Of a DNA stretch of 64,000 nt, positions 20,240 through 29,126 are shown piece by piece. A program made the position numbers and the translations under genes. The DNA comes from Alcaligenes faecalis (GTDB lineage Bacteria > Pseudomonadota > Gammaproteobacteria > Burkholderiales > Burkholderiaceae_B), in the NCBI RefSeq assembly GCF_009497775.1, contig NZ_CP031012.1, positions 2,914,001 to 2,978,000 on the forward strand. Reading direction: 5' to 3'. Position 1 is the first letter of the stretch. The number at the start of each line of letters is the position of its first letter. The notes beneath the pieces are model-generated. The model made no database searches. It saw nothing but the letters and a program-made list of their open reading frames with translations, and was not told where the DNA came from.

Positions 20240-21574
20240 TTACGCCCCTGCAAAGCGAGCGATGTCGCCCATCAAGTCCTGGGCGACGCGTTCAAACCGC
20301 TCCTGCGTCACCCCCTGCATCATGGGTGCATCCTGCCAGGCCTGGAAATTGCCAAACTGAAACGGCAAATCAAAACAATGCCCACTGAACACCGCCTCAA
20401 GCGGGCTTTGTTCCGTGAAGTCACTCCAAACCACAGAATGCCCCGCTGCCTTCAGGCTGGCCGCATACTGCGTAGGGAAACGCTGGAACTGCAACCAGGA
20501 CGAGGCTGCCACCACTTGCTGATACGGCGCCAGGCCCGATTCCGCTCCCTGATACGCCCCATTTCGCAGCAGGCTGTCTGGTAAATCCTCTACAGGCCAT
20601 ACCCCCAAAGCCTGATCAACCTGCTCTTGCGTCGCCTGCCGATGAAAAGGCACGTCAAAAAAGAACACCGAGGACTCTTGGGCAGTACAGCGCAAATACA
20701 CCGCCTGTGCATGACAGGCTTGCGCCGCCCAGTCAGGATTCAATAAATCCGGTGGCATCCCGGCACTAGCCACCGGCAAGAATGCCGAAGGAGCGTGAGC
20801 CAAACGTGGCGGCTCTTTGTCCAGGGCCATCATGCCGTGCTGCATCAAGGTATCCACGTCCGCTGTCAGCCACTGATCTCCCAGGCTTTGTCGCACGCGT
20901 TCCGTGGTTTTTCTTTGCTGCTCGGGCGACCACGGCGTGCGTGTTCCCATGCTGAGCAAAGCCACACGATCAATCCAACCTCGTGTGGACTCCAGCACGC
21001 TAAGCAAATGCGCATACCAACCACCCGCCGACTGCCCCATCAAGGTGATCTTGTCCGGATCGCCACCAAAGGCGTGGATACGATCCTTCACCCATTGCAG
21101 CGCCAAGAGCAAATCGGCTGCTGGCAAAGGCAAGTCGTCCGCTTGTGCATCACCCAAGTGCCCCAAGGCACCGAGACGGTAATTCACATTGACCACCACC
21201 ATGCCCTGCGCTGCCAGGCGGGTGCCATCGTACCAATCCAAAGAAGCACCGCCACTCATCCAGGCACCGCCGTGGATAAAGAACAGCACGGGCAGACCTT
21301 GCGCTTGGGCGGGTGCCCACACATTCAGAAAATAAGCGTCTTCAGATTGTGGATTGGCACTGCCTGCGCCCATGACCGCAGCAAGACGGCTGGGGCGCTG
21401 CGGAAATAAAGGCACCTGATCCAGAGATGTCGCTGCCACTCGCCCCGTCGCCGCCTGCGCCGCCTCAAAACGGCGCGTGCCTTGGGCGTAACGCAGGCCA
21501 TACCAGGCCTGCACCTCTACGCCATCGGCACGACAACGGCGCGAGGGAGCATTGATCAGCAATGTCGCCGTCAT
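20240..21574 (-). CDS. Type-B carboxylesterase (alpha/beta hydrolase)
   Basis: A 444-residue hydrolase. The oxyanion-hole motif HGGAW is at residues 101-105 and the nucleophile elbow GQSAG puts the catalytic Ser at 182. The SEDAYFLNVWAP block near residue 78 is the usual carboxylesterase-B signature. The C-terminal half is divergent and no signal peptide is present, so it is cytoplasmic. It starts 3 bp after the monooxygenase stop codon, so the two are one operon; it may hydrolyse an ester, lactone or amide formed by the oxygenation. The exact substrate cannot be read from sequence. Confidence 0.85.
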   Translation of the reverse strand: MTATLLINAPSRRCRADGVEVQAWYGLRYAQGTRRFEAAQAATGRVAATSLDQVPLFPQRPSRLAAVMGAGSANPQSEDAYFLNVWAPAQAQGLPVLFFIHGGAWMSGGASLDWYDGTRLAAQGMVVVNVNYRLGALGHLGDAQADDLPLPAADLLLALQWVKDRIHAFGGDPDKITLMGQSAGGWYAHLLSVLESTRGWIDRVALLSMGTRTPWSPEQQRKTTERVRQSLGDQWLTADVDTLMQHGMMALDKEPPRLAHAPSAFLPVASAGMPPDLLNPDWAAQACHAQAVYLRCTAQESSVFFFDVPFHRQATQEQVDQALGVWPVEDLPDSLLRNGAYQGAESGLAPYQQVVAASSWLQFQRFPTQYAASLKAAGHSVVWSDFTEQSPLEAVFSGHCFDLPFQFGNFQAWQDAPMMQGVTQERFERVAQDLMGDIARFAGA

Positions 21575-21577
21575 GGC

Positions 21578-22813
21578 TTAGAGCTTGTTGGAAATATAAG
21601 GCGTACCGGTCATGCCGTTGCCGTGCAGCTCGTACCCCATAGGCGCGGTAATCGAGGCATGGCGAGTACCTGTATTAATGTCCCGCCACATGCGGCCCAG
21701 CAGACTGTTTTCCGCAAAGGAGGCCGTGCCATGCAACCAGCACAGATTATTCACCGCATCCACCAGCTCGTGTCCGGCATGGCCGATCCCGGCGCGATGG
21801 CGGGCGCGCAGTTCCAAAGGCATGGGTACTGTGCCGGAGGCAGCAGCATCAATTTGAGTCGCAGCGCGTTCCAGCAATAAGCGGGCACCATCAATCTGGA
21901 TACTGGCTGTGCCCAGGTTCTGCACAAACGCCCCCGAGTCCGACTGTTTCTTGTAATGGGTATAGGTAATGCCGCGCTTGCCACTGACACCACTGGTGAA
22001 ATCTACGGCGGCTTGAGCCGCTCCCAACGATGGCGCTTGAATGCAGGTCGACATGGTCAGGTGCGGCGTCAAACGACGACCAAATGTGGCCGAGGGGTCT
22101 TGCTCCTGCACATCCCCCATCAATTGCTGAAACGTGATCAGGCGCTCTTTGGGCACCCACAGGTTTTCAGCCACCATGGTGTTGGAGCCCGAACCGCGCA
22201 TACCGATGGTGTACCAGGTGTCCTGAATTTCAAACTCATCACGACGCATCAGCACAAAGCCCACGGTAGGCTCGACCAGCTCGCTTTCCTTGATGAACAG
22301 AATCCCCAGCGCCCAGTCCGAGTGATTGCTGTTCGAAGCAAAAGGCCACTTGCCCGTAATGCGCCAGCCATCGCCATCCGGCGTTGCCGTGCCTTGCGGC
22401 TGGGCAAAAATGGACGCGGCACGGATAGGGCCATCTGCAAACACCTCATCCAGCATGGCATCGCTAAAGCGGTTGGCCAGCATGACCGAACCATTCGAGA
22501 TCACCACACACCAGGCAGCCGCCGGATCGTAATAGCCCACGGCGCTGGCGCACTGCAAGAGCATGTCCGCCCCACCCTCGTAACCACCGTAGCGCTTCAA
22601 GGCCGAAATGCGCCAGGCACCGGTGGACTCCAAAGCCTGAACGGCCTCATCCGACAACATGCGATTACGGTCAGCCTGTGGGGCCAGCTCGCGTAACAGC
22701 GGGCCGATTTCGTGGATACGCCCCAGAATCTCCTCAGTCTCCTGACGGGATGGTGCCTGGGTAACGGTGACCCGCTCGCGCTCGGCAACCAATGTAGCTC
22801 CTGTGATAGCCAT
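21578..22813 (-). CDS. Flavin-dependent monooxygenase of acyl-CoA dehydrogenase fold (group D)
   Basis: A 411-residue protein of the acyl-CoA dehydrogenase superfamily with the oxygenase character of DszC, HsaA, IacA and indole oxygenases. Helical N-terminal domain (IGPLLRELAPQADRNRMLSDEAVQALESTGAWRI), a middle beta domain with WRITGKWPFASNSNHSDWALG and GMRGSGSNTMVAENLWVP, and a helical C-terminus ending NSLLGRMWRDINTGTRHASIT. Such enzymes use reduced flavin from a separate reductase, here probably the 18086-18583 product. The start at 22813 has an excellent AAGGAGCAGTT site. It begins an operon with the esterase. Confidence 0.83.
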   Translation of the reverse strand: MAITGATLVAERERVTVTQAPSRQETEEILGRIHEIGPLLRELAPQADRNRMLSDEAVQALESTGAWRISALKRYGGYEGGADMLLQCASAVGYYDPAAAWCVVISNGSVMLANRFSDAMLDEVFADGPIRAASIFAQPQGTATPDGDGWRITGKWPFASNSNHSDWALGILFIKESELVEPTVGFVLMRRDEFEIQDTWYTIGMRGSGSNTMVAENLWVPKERLITFQQLMGDVQEQDPSATFGRRLTPHLTMSTCIQAPSLGAAQAAVDFTSGVSGKRGITYTHYKKQSDSGAFVQNLGTASIQIDGARLLLERAATQIDAAASGTVPMPLELRARHRAGIGHAGHELVDAVNNLCWLHGTASFAENSLLGRMWRDINTGTRHASITAPMGYELHGNGMTGTPYISNKL

Positions 22814-22830
22814 AACTGCTCCTTAGAATT

Positions 22831-22846
22831 ATTTGATATGGCAAAT
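22831..22846 (-). promoter_or_regulatory. Candidate operator, copy 3
   Basis: On the minus strand ATTTGCCATATCAAAT, a near-palindrome, lies just upstream of the AAGGAG site of the monooxygenase gene. It shares ATTTGC, ATA and CAAA at the same spacing with copy 1 at 18678-18701. A repressor here would block the promoter or early transcript. Confidence 0.5.
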
Positions 22847-23053
22847 TTATAGCTATCGTCAGTTAATCGCAATATCAATAATTATAGAAACCGTCAAAAC
22901 AGCTTGTTTTATTGGGTTTATTCGGGTTTTCACCTAGTAAAAATTACGTCCTATCTTTATTTTTAATTGCATAAAACTAACGATCAAAAATAATTTGAGC
23001 ATAACCTCAGAAGAGAAAGACAGGAGTGGAACGGCCTGCCAAAGCATGAGACG

Positions 23054-23086
23054 AAAAAAAACCGCCGACCCGAAGGTCGGCGGTTT
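23054..23086 (-). terminator. Terminator of icd
   Basis: AAACCGCCGACC pairs with GGTCGGCGGTTT around a 4-nt loop; on the minus strand a run of T follows. A strong intrinsic terminator, about 37 bp past the icd stop codon. Confidence 0.93.
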
Positions 23087-23122
23087 CTCATGTAGAGAAC
23101 TGACTTTAACAGCCTGTTTTCA

Positions 23123-24379
23123 TTACATGTTTTCGATCATGACATCGCCAAAACCGGAGCAGGACACTTGAGTAGCGCCTTCCATCAGACGGGCAAAGTC
23201 ATATGTCACTTTACGCGAGGTGATGGATTTTTCCATGCTGGAGATGATCAGATCAGCAGCTTCAGTCCAGCCCATATGACGCAGCATCATTTCGGCGGAC
23301 AGAATCAGCGAACCTGGGTTCACGTAGTCTTTGCCAGCGTACTTGGGAGCCGTACCGTGGGTAGCTTCGAACATGGCTACGGAGTCGGACAGGTTGGCGC
23401 CGGGAGCGATACCAATACCACCCACTTGAGCAGCCAGAGCGTCGGAGATGTAGTCGCCGTTCAGGTTCAGTGTGGCGATAACGTCGTACTCGGCAGGACG
23501 CAGCAGGATCTGTTGCAAGAAGGCGTCAGCAATCGAATCCTTGACGATGATCTCGCGACCGGTCTTGGGATTCTTGAATTTGCACCATGGGCCGCCGTCG
23601 ATCAATTCAGCGCCGAATTCTTTTTGAGCCAGTTCGTAAGCCCAATCACGGAAGCCACCTTCGGTGAACTTCATGATGTTGCCCTTGTGAACGATGGTCA
23701 CGGAAGAGCGATCGTTGTCGATGGCGTACTGGATGGCCTTGCGCACCAGGCGCTCGGTACCTTCGCGGGACACAGGCTTGACACCGATACCGGAGGTATT
23801 GGGGAAGCGGATCTTGTTCACGCCCAGGGTGTTTTGCAGGAAGTCGATCAGCTTCTTGGCGCTTTCGGACTCAGCAGCAAATTCGATACCGGCGTAAATG
23901 TCTTCGGAGTTCTCGCGGAAAATAACCATTTCGGTCTTTTCTGGCTCACGCACAGGCGAAGGAACACCCTTGAAGTAGCGCACTGGGCGCAGGCAGACGT
24001 ACAGGTCCAGTTGCTGACGCAGGGCCACGTTCAGGGAACGGATGCCGCCGCCAACGGGAGTCGTCAGAGGGCCTTTGATGGATACGACGTAGTCTTTAAC
24101 GGCATCCAGGGTTTCTTCTGGCAGCCACACGTCGGAACCGTACACCTTGGTGGATTTTTCACCGGCGAACACTTCCATCCATTCGATCTTGCGCTTGCCA
24201 GCGTAAGCTTTGGCAACCGCAGCGTCGACCACCTTGATCATGACTGGCGAAATATCCACGCCCGTACCATCACCCTCGATGTAAGGAATAATGGGTTGAT
24301 CGGGAACATTCAGGGAAAAATCCGCGTTAACTGTAATTTTCTGCCCCGACGCGGGGATCTTGATATGCTGATAGGACAT
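23123..24379 (-). CDS. icd: Isocitrate dehydrogenase, NADP-dependent
   Basis: A 418-residue TCA-cycle enzyme converting isocitrate to 2-oxoglutarate and CO2. The blocks [65 protein letters not shown] and [26 protein letters not shown] match the bacterial NADP-dependent enzyme, including the Ser-bearing active-site loop near residue 115 that AceK phosphorylates in enterics. Length is within two residues of the E. coli protein. It is monocistronic with its own terminator. Confidence 0.97.
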   Translation of the reverse strand: MSYQHIKIPASGQKITVNADFSLNVPDQPIIPYIEGDGTGVDISPVMIKVVDAAVAKAYAGKRKIEWMEVFAGEKSTKVYGSDVWLPEETLDAVKDYVVSIKGPLTTPVGGGIRSLNVALRQQLDLYVCLRPVRYFKGVPSPVREPEKTEMVIFRENSEDIYAGIEFAAESESAKKLIDFLQNTLGVNKIRFPNTSGIGVKPVSREGTERLVRKAIQYAIDNDRSSVTIVHKGNIMKFTEGGFRDWAYELAQKEFGAELIDGGPWCKFKNPKTGREIIVKDSIADAFLQQILLRPAEYDVIATLNLNGDYISDALAAQVGGIGIAPGANLSDSVAMFEATHGTAPKYAGKDYVNPGSLILSAEMMLRHMGWTEAADLIISSMEKSITSRKVTYDFARLMEGATQVSCSGFGDVMIENM

Positions 24380-24646
24380 GGATGCTCCAGTTGTGCTCCA
24401 ATATTAGGGATAGCTAAACACGGAACGCTTTTGCGTTTCCGAAGTCTTATATAAGAGTTTAACTTAATTCGCGCGTATTCAGGCACCTGTAAACTCAAAG
24501 CTTGCCAAAAATGCTTGCATTCTTGACAACTTATCCATTCTACACGGCCCCGATTGCAGCTTGTGCCGGCCTTGCGCCCCCACCGTTTCACGTCAAACGC
24601 GCGCCGAAGATTCGTATTTTCCGACTATTTTTTTCTCGATTCCACC

Positions 24647-25075
24647 ATGTTCAACCCCTCTCGCGAGCAGGTTCGCCAATTTTTCATTGAAGCTTGGGAC
24701 AAGCACCAAAGTGGTCATCTGCTGACCGCTTTGGAAACCATGGCGGTGGATCTGGTGCAACAGCACCCTGAATACCACGACGACTTGCGCAACGCCGACG
24801 CCGTCAACCAGGACTATTCCGTGGAACAAGGGCGCAGCAACCCCTTCCTGCACCTGTCCATGCATCTGGCCATCAATGAGCAGCTATCCATTGACCAGCC
24901 TCCGGGCATCAAGGGCGCGTATCAGCGCTTGCTGGCCAAGCACGACCAGCACGCCGCAGCGCATATCATCATGGAAGCGCTGGGCGAGGTGATCTGGGAG
25001 GCACAACGTCTGGGCACACCGCTGAACAACGAGCGCTATATCGAATTGATCTTGCGCCACAGCACACGCGACTAA
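24647..25075 (+). CDS. DUF1841-family protein
   Basis: A 142-residue soluble protein beginning MFNPSREQVRQFFIEAWDKH and containing HPEYHDDL and NPFLHLSMHLAINEQLSIDQPPGI, then a His-rich C-terminal helix (HDQHAAAHIIMEALGEVIWEAQR). These are the features of DUF1841, common in beta- and gammaproteobacteria and of unknown function; the His and Glu spacing hints at metal binding. The start at 24647 is chosen because the family begins MFNPSR; upstream frame extension is spurious. It is convergent with the cytochrome genes. Confidence 0.82.
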   Translation: MFNPSREQVRQFFIEAWDKHQSGHLLTALETMAVDLVQQHPEYHDDLRNADAVNQDYSVEQGRSNPFLHLSMHLAINEQLSIDQPPGIKGAYQRLLAKHDQHAAAHIIMEALGEVIWEAQRLGTPLNNERYIELILRHSTRD

Positions 25076-25089
25076 AGCCACAGGCTGCT

Positions 25090-25458
25090 TTACTTTCTAT
25101 TGCTCAAGGGGCCGGGCTGACGCGACAGCCAGACAGAAATACTGTCAATATCCGCCTGGCTCATGGTGTTGGCCATCGCCCCCATCACCGCATTCTTGCG
25201 AATATTGGACGTTGCCGGTGCCCCGGCCTGACCACGCTGATAGGCCATCAGGGCCTGCCGCAAATAATCCGCATGCTGGCCTGCCAGAATGGGATATTCC
25301 GGGTTCAAGGGCGTTTTCGCATCGTCACCATGACAGGATGCGCAGTTCAGATTCTTCCAGGCTTCCCCGCCTGCCTTGGCCAGATCTTCAGCAGCCATTG
25401 CCTGACCACCCACTACGCTCATCAGCCCCATTGCCACCAGCAAGACTGTTTTTCTCAT
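25090..25458 (-). CDS. Small c-type cytochrome (1)
   Basis: A 122-residue exported cytochrome. The signal peptide MRKTVLLVAMGLMSVVGGQAMAA is followed by one haem site CASCH (Cys39, Cys42, His43), and the distal Met ligand is probably in NAVMGAMANTMS. The fold is that of class I cytochrome c4/c5 half-molecules. The start at 25458 sits behind GGGGAGGCACGT. It follows the second small cytochrome with a 16-bp gap, so the pair is an operon and resembles a split di-haem cytochrome c4. Confidence 0.87.
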   Translation of the reverse strand: MRKTVLLVAMGLMSVVGGQAMAAEDLAKAGGEAWKNLNCASCHGDDAKTPLNPEYPILAGQHADYLRQALMAYQRGQAGAPATSNIRKNAVMGAMANTMSQADIDSISVWLSRQPGPLSNRK

Positions 25459-25474
25459 ACGTGCCTCCCCGTCC

Positions 25475-25831
25475 TTAAGGTTTGTTGCCCGCGTAATACG
25501 CGGCAATATCCGCCATGTCCTGTTCGGACAAGCTCAGCGCAATGGCTTGCATGGTGGGGAAGGTTCGAGCACCGCTGGCATACTCCTTGAGCGCTGCTTC
25601 TATATAAGCAGCCCCCTGCCCGGCAATCATGGGGACGTGATAGACCTCGGGAAAGCTTGCCTTGTAACCAGGCAAGCCATGACAGCCTATACACATGGAG
25701 ATCTTGTCGCGCGCTGCCTCGGGATTGGCCTTGATCGGCTCGGAATCCTGCGCCTGAGCTGCTGACAGCAGACAGGAGCTTGAGGCCAGAAGAAAGAAAG
25801 AGACATACCGCTTCATTTGCAACTTCATCAT
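25475..25831 (-). CDS. Small c-type cytochrome (2)
   Basis: A 118-residue exported protein with signal peptide MKRYVSFFLLASSSCLLSAAQAQ, one haem site CIGCH (Cys47, Cys50, His51) and a likely distal Met in ARTFPTMQAIALSLSEQDMADIAAYYAG. It is the upstream partner of the cytochrome at 25090-25458. The pair probably carries electrons between periplasmic donors and terminal oxidases; no dedicated oxidase or dehydrogenase gene is adjacent. The start could be either of two adjacent Met codons. Confidence 0.86.
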   Translation of the reverse strand: MMKLQMKRYVSFFLLASSSCLLSAAQAQDSEPIKANPEAARDKISMCIGCHGLPGYKASFPEVYHVPMIAGQGAAYIEAALKEYASGARTFPTMQAIALSLSEQDMADIAAYYAGNKP

Positions 25832-26048
25832 CGCTATTCGCTTTGTCGTGGAGTTGAAAACGGTCCGGGTCAGGCTCTGCGTCTATTGCAGCAAAAGGTG
25901 AATCAACGCGACACCTGGCTCTGTGATGCTGACCGACGAGTACTGAGTCGATTGTATGATAATTGCCAAGGATGACTGATACTAGTATTTATACCCGAGT
26001 TTCTATTCTTGACAGATCAACATTTTAAGTACAAGTTTGAGCCGACTT

Positions 26049-26906
26049 ATGACTACTGCGACCCGTTTTGAAGGCACCGATCAATACGTTGCCACTGATG
26101 ATTTGAAGCTGGCTGTCAACGCCGCCCTGACACTGCAACGCCCTTTGCTGATCAAAGGTGAGCCCGGTACCGGAAAAACCTTGCTGGCGGTAGAAGTGGC
26201 CCGCGCACTGGGACGCCCCCTGCTGCAATGGCACATCAAGTCCACCACTAAAGCGCATCAGGGACTGTATGAATATGACGCTGTCTCGCGTCTGCGTGAT
26301 TCCCAATTGGGCGATGAAAAAGTCCGCGATATTGGCAACTACATTGTTCAAGGCACCCTGTGGCAAGCCTTCGAGTCCGACGAACCCACCGTGGTGCTGA
26401 TCGACGAAATCGACAAGGCCGATATCGAGTTCCCCAATGACTTGCTGCAGGAACTGGACCGCATGGAGTTTCATGTTTACGAGACTCGCCAGACCGTTAC
26501 CGCGCGTCATCGCCCCTTGATCATCATTACGTCCAATAACGAAAAAGATCTGCCCGACGCCTTCCTGCGCCGCTGTTTCTTCCACTACATTCGCTTCCCC
26601 GAACGCGAGACCATGGAACAGATTGTGGCCGTGCACTACCCCAATCTGCGCAGCGATATTCTGTCCAGCGCCCTGGACACCTTCTTTGCCCTGCGTGATG
26701 TCCCTGGCCTGAAGAAGAAACCCTCCACCTCGGAATTTCTGGATTGGCTGCGTCTGCTGCTGGCCAACGACATTCCTGCCGATGCCCTGCACGAGCTGGA
26801 TGAAGGCCTGCCTCCCATGGCCGGAGCCTTGCTGAAGAACGAACAGGACTTGTCCTTGATGCAGCGCCTGGCCGCCATGAGCCAACGCAGCCAGCGCCGG
26901 AGCTGA
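26049..26906 (+). CDS. MoxR-family AAA+ ATPase
   Basis: A 285-residue ATPase. Walker A is GEPGTGKT (residues 37-44), followed by LLQWHIKSTTKAHQGLYEYDAVSRLRDSQ, Walker B VVLIDEIDKAD, the sensor block PLIIITSNNEKDLPDAFLRRCFFHYI, and a C-terminal lid. MoxR ATPases of this type work with a VWA protein as chaperone pairs that insert cofactors or activate enzymes; here the VWA gene is two genes downstream. The start at 26049 (MTTATRFEG) is preferred to a TTG 12 bp upstream, though neither has a strong site. Confidence 0.9.
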   Translation: MTTATRFEGTDQYVATDDLKLAVNAALTLQRPLLIKGEPGTGKTLLAVEVARALGRPLLQWHIKSTTKAHQGLYEYDAVSRLRDSQLGDEKVRDIGNYIVQGTLWQAFESDEPTVVLIDEIDKADIEFPNDLLQELDRMEFHVYETRQTVTARHRPLIIITSNNEKDLPDAFLRRCFFHYIRFPERETMEQIVAVHYPNLRSDILSSALDTFFALRDVPGLKKKPSTSEFLDWLRLLLANDIPADALHELDEGLPPMAGALLKNEQDLSLMQRLAAMSQRSQRRS

Positions 26907-26907
26907 T

Positions 26908-27528
26908 ATGCAAACAAGCGCTTTTTCCCAAGCCATCGCTCCCCTGACGCTGGAAGGATGGGGAGTGCGTCTGGAGCCTTTACAACTGGCGCATGTGGAA
27001 TTGCTGGAAGCGGCTGCGACCGATGGCGAGCTTTGGAATGTGCGTGTGACCAGCGTCCCCGCTCCAGGCCAGGCCCAAGACTATGTGCAAAAGGCGCTAG
27101 ACGGTCTGGATCAAGGCCATATGCTGCCCTTTCTGGTGCGTGACCTGACAACCGACCGAGCTGTCGGCACCACGCGCTATCACGACATTATTGCGCCAGT
27201 GGCCCGCCTGGAAATCGGCTACACCTGGTACGCTCGCAGCGCCCAGCGCAGTCACATCAATACCGCGGCCAAGCTGCTCTTGCTGCAACATGCATTCGAG
27301 ACCCTGGGAGCCGGAGTCGTAGGCTGGCGCACGGACCATCTGAACTTCAAATCCCAACAAGCGATCACCCGCCTGGGGGCGCGTTTTGATGGGCGGATTC
27401 GCCACCACGCCATGCGCCGCGACGGCACGATACGCGACACCATGTTCTACAGCCTGATGGCAGGCGAGTGGCCCGATACCCGCGCCCACTTGCTGGACAA
27501 ACTAAGGCAGTACGGCCATGTTGCTTGA
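26908..27528 (+). CDS. GNAT-family N-acetyltransferase
   Basis: A 206-residue acetyltransferase of the RimJ/RimL-like GNAT group. WGVRLEPLQLAHVELLEAAA opens the fold, the AVGTTRYHDI strand and RLEIGYTWYARSAQRSHINTAAKLLLLQHAFETLGAGVVGWRTDHLNFKSQQAITRLGA give the CoA-binding and C-terminal parts. The target is unknown. It begins one base after the MoxR stop codon and overlaps the VWA gene by 11 bp, so it is tightly embedded in that operon, which is unusual for a MoxR-VWA pair. Confidence 0.85.
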   Translation: MQTSAFSQAIAPLTLEGWGVRLEPLQLAHVELLEAAATDGELWNVRVTSVPAPGQAQDYVQKALDGLDQGHMLPFLVRDLTTDRAVGTTRYHDIIAPVARLEIGYTWYARSAQRSHINTAAKLLLLQHAFETLGAGVVGWRTDHLNFKSQQAITRLGARFDGRIRHHAMRRDGTIRDTMFYSLMAGEWPDTRAHLLDKLRQYGHVA

Positions 27529-28690
27529 TTTCTTCTACCACCTGCGCGAACGCGGCCTGCCGGTTTCCATTCAGGAACACCTGACGCTGCTGGACGCCCT
27601 GTGCAAAGGCATCATGCCGCCCACGCTGGACGACTTCTATCATCTGTCCAGACTGGTGCTGATCAAGGACGAAACGCTGTACGACCGCTTTGATCTGGCC
27701 TTTGGCGAGTTCTATCAACCGCAGCTGGAAGCGCTGGCCAAAGATAAAACCCTGCCCGAGGACTGGCTGCGTAAAACCTTGACGCGCAACCTGACCCCGG
27801 AACAAAAAGCCGCGCTGGAAAAGCATGGCCTTGAAAAACTGCTGGAGATGTTCAAGGAACGCCTGAAAGAGCAGCAAGGGCGACATGCAGGTGGCAACAA
27901 ATGGATTGGCACGGGCGGCTCTTCACCTTTTGGACACGGCGGCTATCACCCCGAAGGTATCCGTATCGGCGGCCCTTCTGCGGGGAACCGTACGGCCATC
28001 AAGGTCTGGGAAAAGCGCGAGTTCGTGGATTACGACGACCAGCAAGAGCTGGGCACACGCAACTTCAAAATGGCGTTGCGACGCCTGCGCCGCTTTGCCC
28101 GCCAGGGCGCCCCCACCGAGCTGGATCTGGACAGCACCATACGCGAGACAGCTCGCAACGCCGGCATGCTGGATCTGCAAATGCAGGCCGAGCGACAAAA
28201 CCGCGTTAATGTGCTGATGCTGCTGGATATAGGCGGCAGCATGGATGATCACATCGCTCAGGTGGAAGCCCTGTTCTCGGCCGCGCGTTCCGAATTCAAA
28301 CACCTGGAGGCCTACTACTTCCATAACTGCGTGTATGAATCGGTATGGCGGAACAACTCACGCCGCCAAAGCGAAAGGCTGGAAACATGGGACTTGCTGC
28401 GCAAGTACAACGAGGACTGGCGCATCATTATTGTGGGTGACGCCACCATGAGTCCTTACGAGATCATGGCTCCAGGCGGTTCTGTTGAGCACTACAACAA
28501 GGAAACCGGCGCAGCCTGGCTGCAAAGGCTGAACGACCACTGGCCCCGCGTTGCCTGGCTCAACCCCGAGCCGCAGGCTTACTGGCCCTACCGCCAGTCC
28601 ATCGCCATCATTCAGAACCTGATGTCCGACCATATGTACCCCGTTACCAGCGCAGGGCTGGAAGAGGCGATGCGGTACTTGTCCCGCTAG
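27518..28690 (+). CDS. VWA-domain protein, CoxE-like
   Basis: A 390-residue protein with an N-terminal helical part (MLLDFFYHLRERGLPVSIQEHLTLLDAL), a Gly-rich spacer (residues 125-155) and a C-terminal von Willebrand A domain. The metal-site motif reads DIGGSM near residue 236, with Gly where classical MIDAS has the first Ser; this DxGGSM form is usual in the CoxE branch. It should act with the MoxR ATPase as an assembly or activation machine. The overlap with the acetyltransferase gene supports co-translation. A strong terminator follows. Confidence 0.88.
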   Translation: MLLDFFYHLRERGLPVSIQEHLTLLDALCKGIMPPTLDDFYHLSRLVLIKDETLYDRFDLAFGEFYQPQLEALAKDKTLPEDWLRKTLTRNLTPEQKAALEKHGLEKLLEMFKERLKEQQGRHAGGNKWIGTGGSSPFGHGGYHPEGIRIGGPSAGNRTAIKVWEKREFVDYDDQQELGTRNFKMALRRLRRFARQGAPTELDLDSTIRETARNAGMLDLQMQAERQNRVNVLMLLDIGGSMDDHIAQVEALFSAARSEFKHLEAYYFHNCVYESVWRNNSRRQSERLETWDLLRKYNEDWRIIIVGDATMSPYEIMAPGGSVEHYNKETGAAWLQRLNDHWPRVAWLNPEPQAYWPYRQSIAIIQNLMSDHMYPVTSAGLEEAMRYLSR

Positions 28691-28716
28691 CTTTAGACTT
28701 CTATCCAGCAGGAAAT

Positions 28717-28746
28717 TAAAAGACCCGAGTTTCGGGTCTTTTTTTG
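28717..28746 (+). terminator. Terminator of the MoxR-VWA operon
   Basis: AAAAGACCCGA pairs with TCGGGTCTTTT, followed by a T-run, 27 bp after the VWA stop codon. Confidence 0.92.
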
Positions 28747-29126
28747 TTTGGAGCCATGGGATCAAAATCAATAAGAATGGGGTTAACCCAGCAGAAAATG
28801 GCTAACAGAAAGCCTAAAAAAACCGCCAATAAAGAAAACTTTATTATATAAATTTTTGTTATTTACAAATAACAAAAAACCATAAACAAAAAAGTTAGCC
28901 GCAAAAAATTATAAATATAAAACCAATTTAACATAGGAAAAAATTTAGAAAAACAAAAGATAGAGATTAAAAATTAAGGCGGCAAACAAAAAAAACACAA
29001 AGCCTACCAAACAAAATAAAAAAATGTAGACTTCAAAAAAAGCAATAAATTATAAAAATCCTTTATCAGCACCAAGCACCAAGCACCAAGCACCAAGCAC
29101 CCTTTATTTTTACGGAGAACGTCAAA
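28747..29126. other. AT-rich intergenic region before the small exported proteins
   Basis: This stretch is conspicuously AT-rich, with many A-runs, in contrast to the flanking genes. No coding frame of interest is seen. It ends in a heptanucleotide repeat at 29068-29101 and the ribosome-binding site CGGAGAACG of the first small exported protein. The composition suggests acquired DNA or a silenced regulatory region. Confidence 0.6.
29068..29101. repeat. Heptanucleotide tandem repeat (AGCACCA)n in a 5' region
   Basis: Four full copies of AGCACCA and a six-base partial copy (AGCACC) lie 26-59 bp upstream of the start codon at 29127. A TATAAA-like -10 is visible just upstream at about 29050, so the repeat may be in the 5' UTR or promoter, where copy-number change could alter expression. 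Confidence 0.88.

Larger units (their letters stand above)
22814..23122. other. Intergenic: monooxygenase promoter and icd terminator
   Basis: The left part holds the promoter and a candidate operator of the monooxygenase gene, the AT-rich middle shows no gene, and the right part holds the icd terminator at 23054-23086. Confidence 0.6.
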
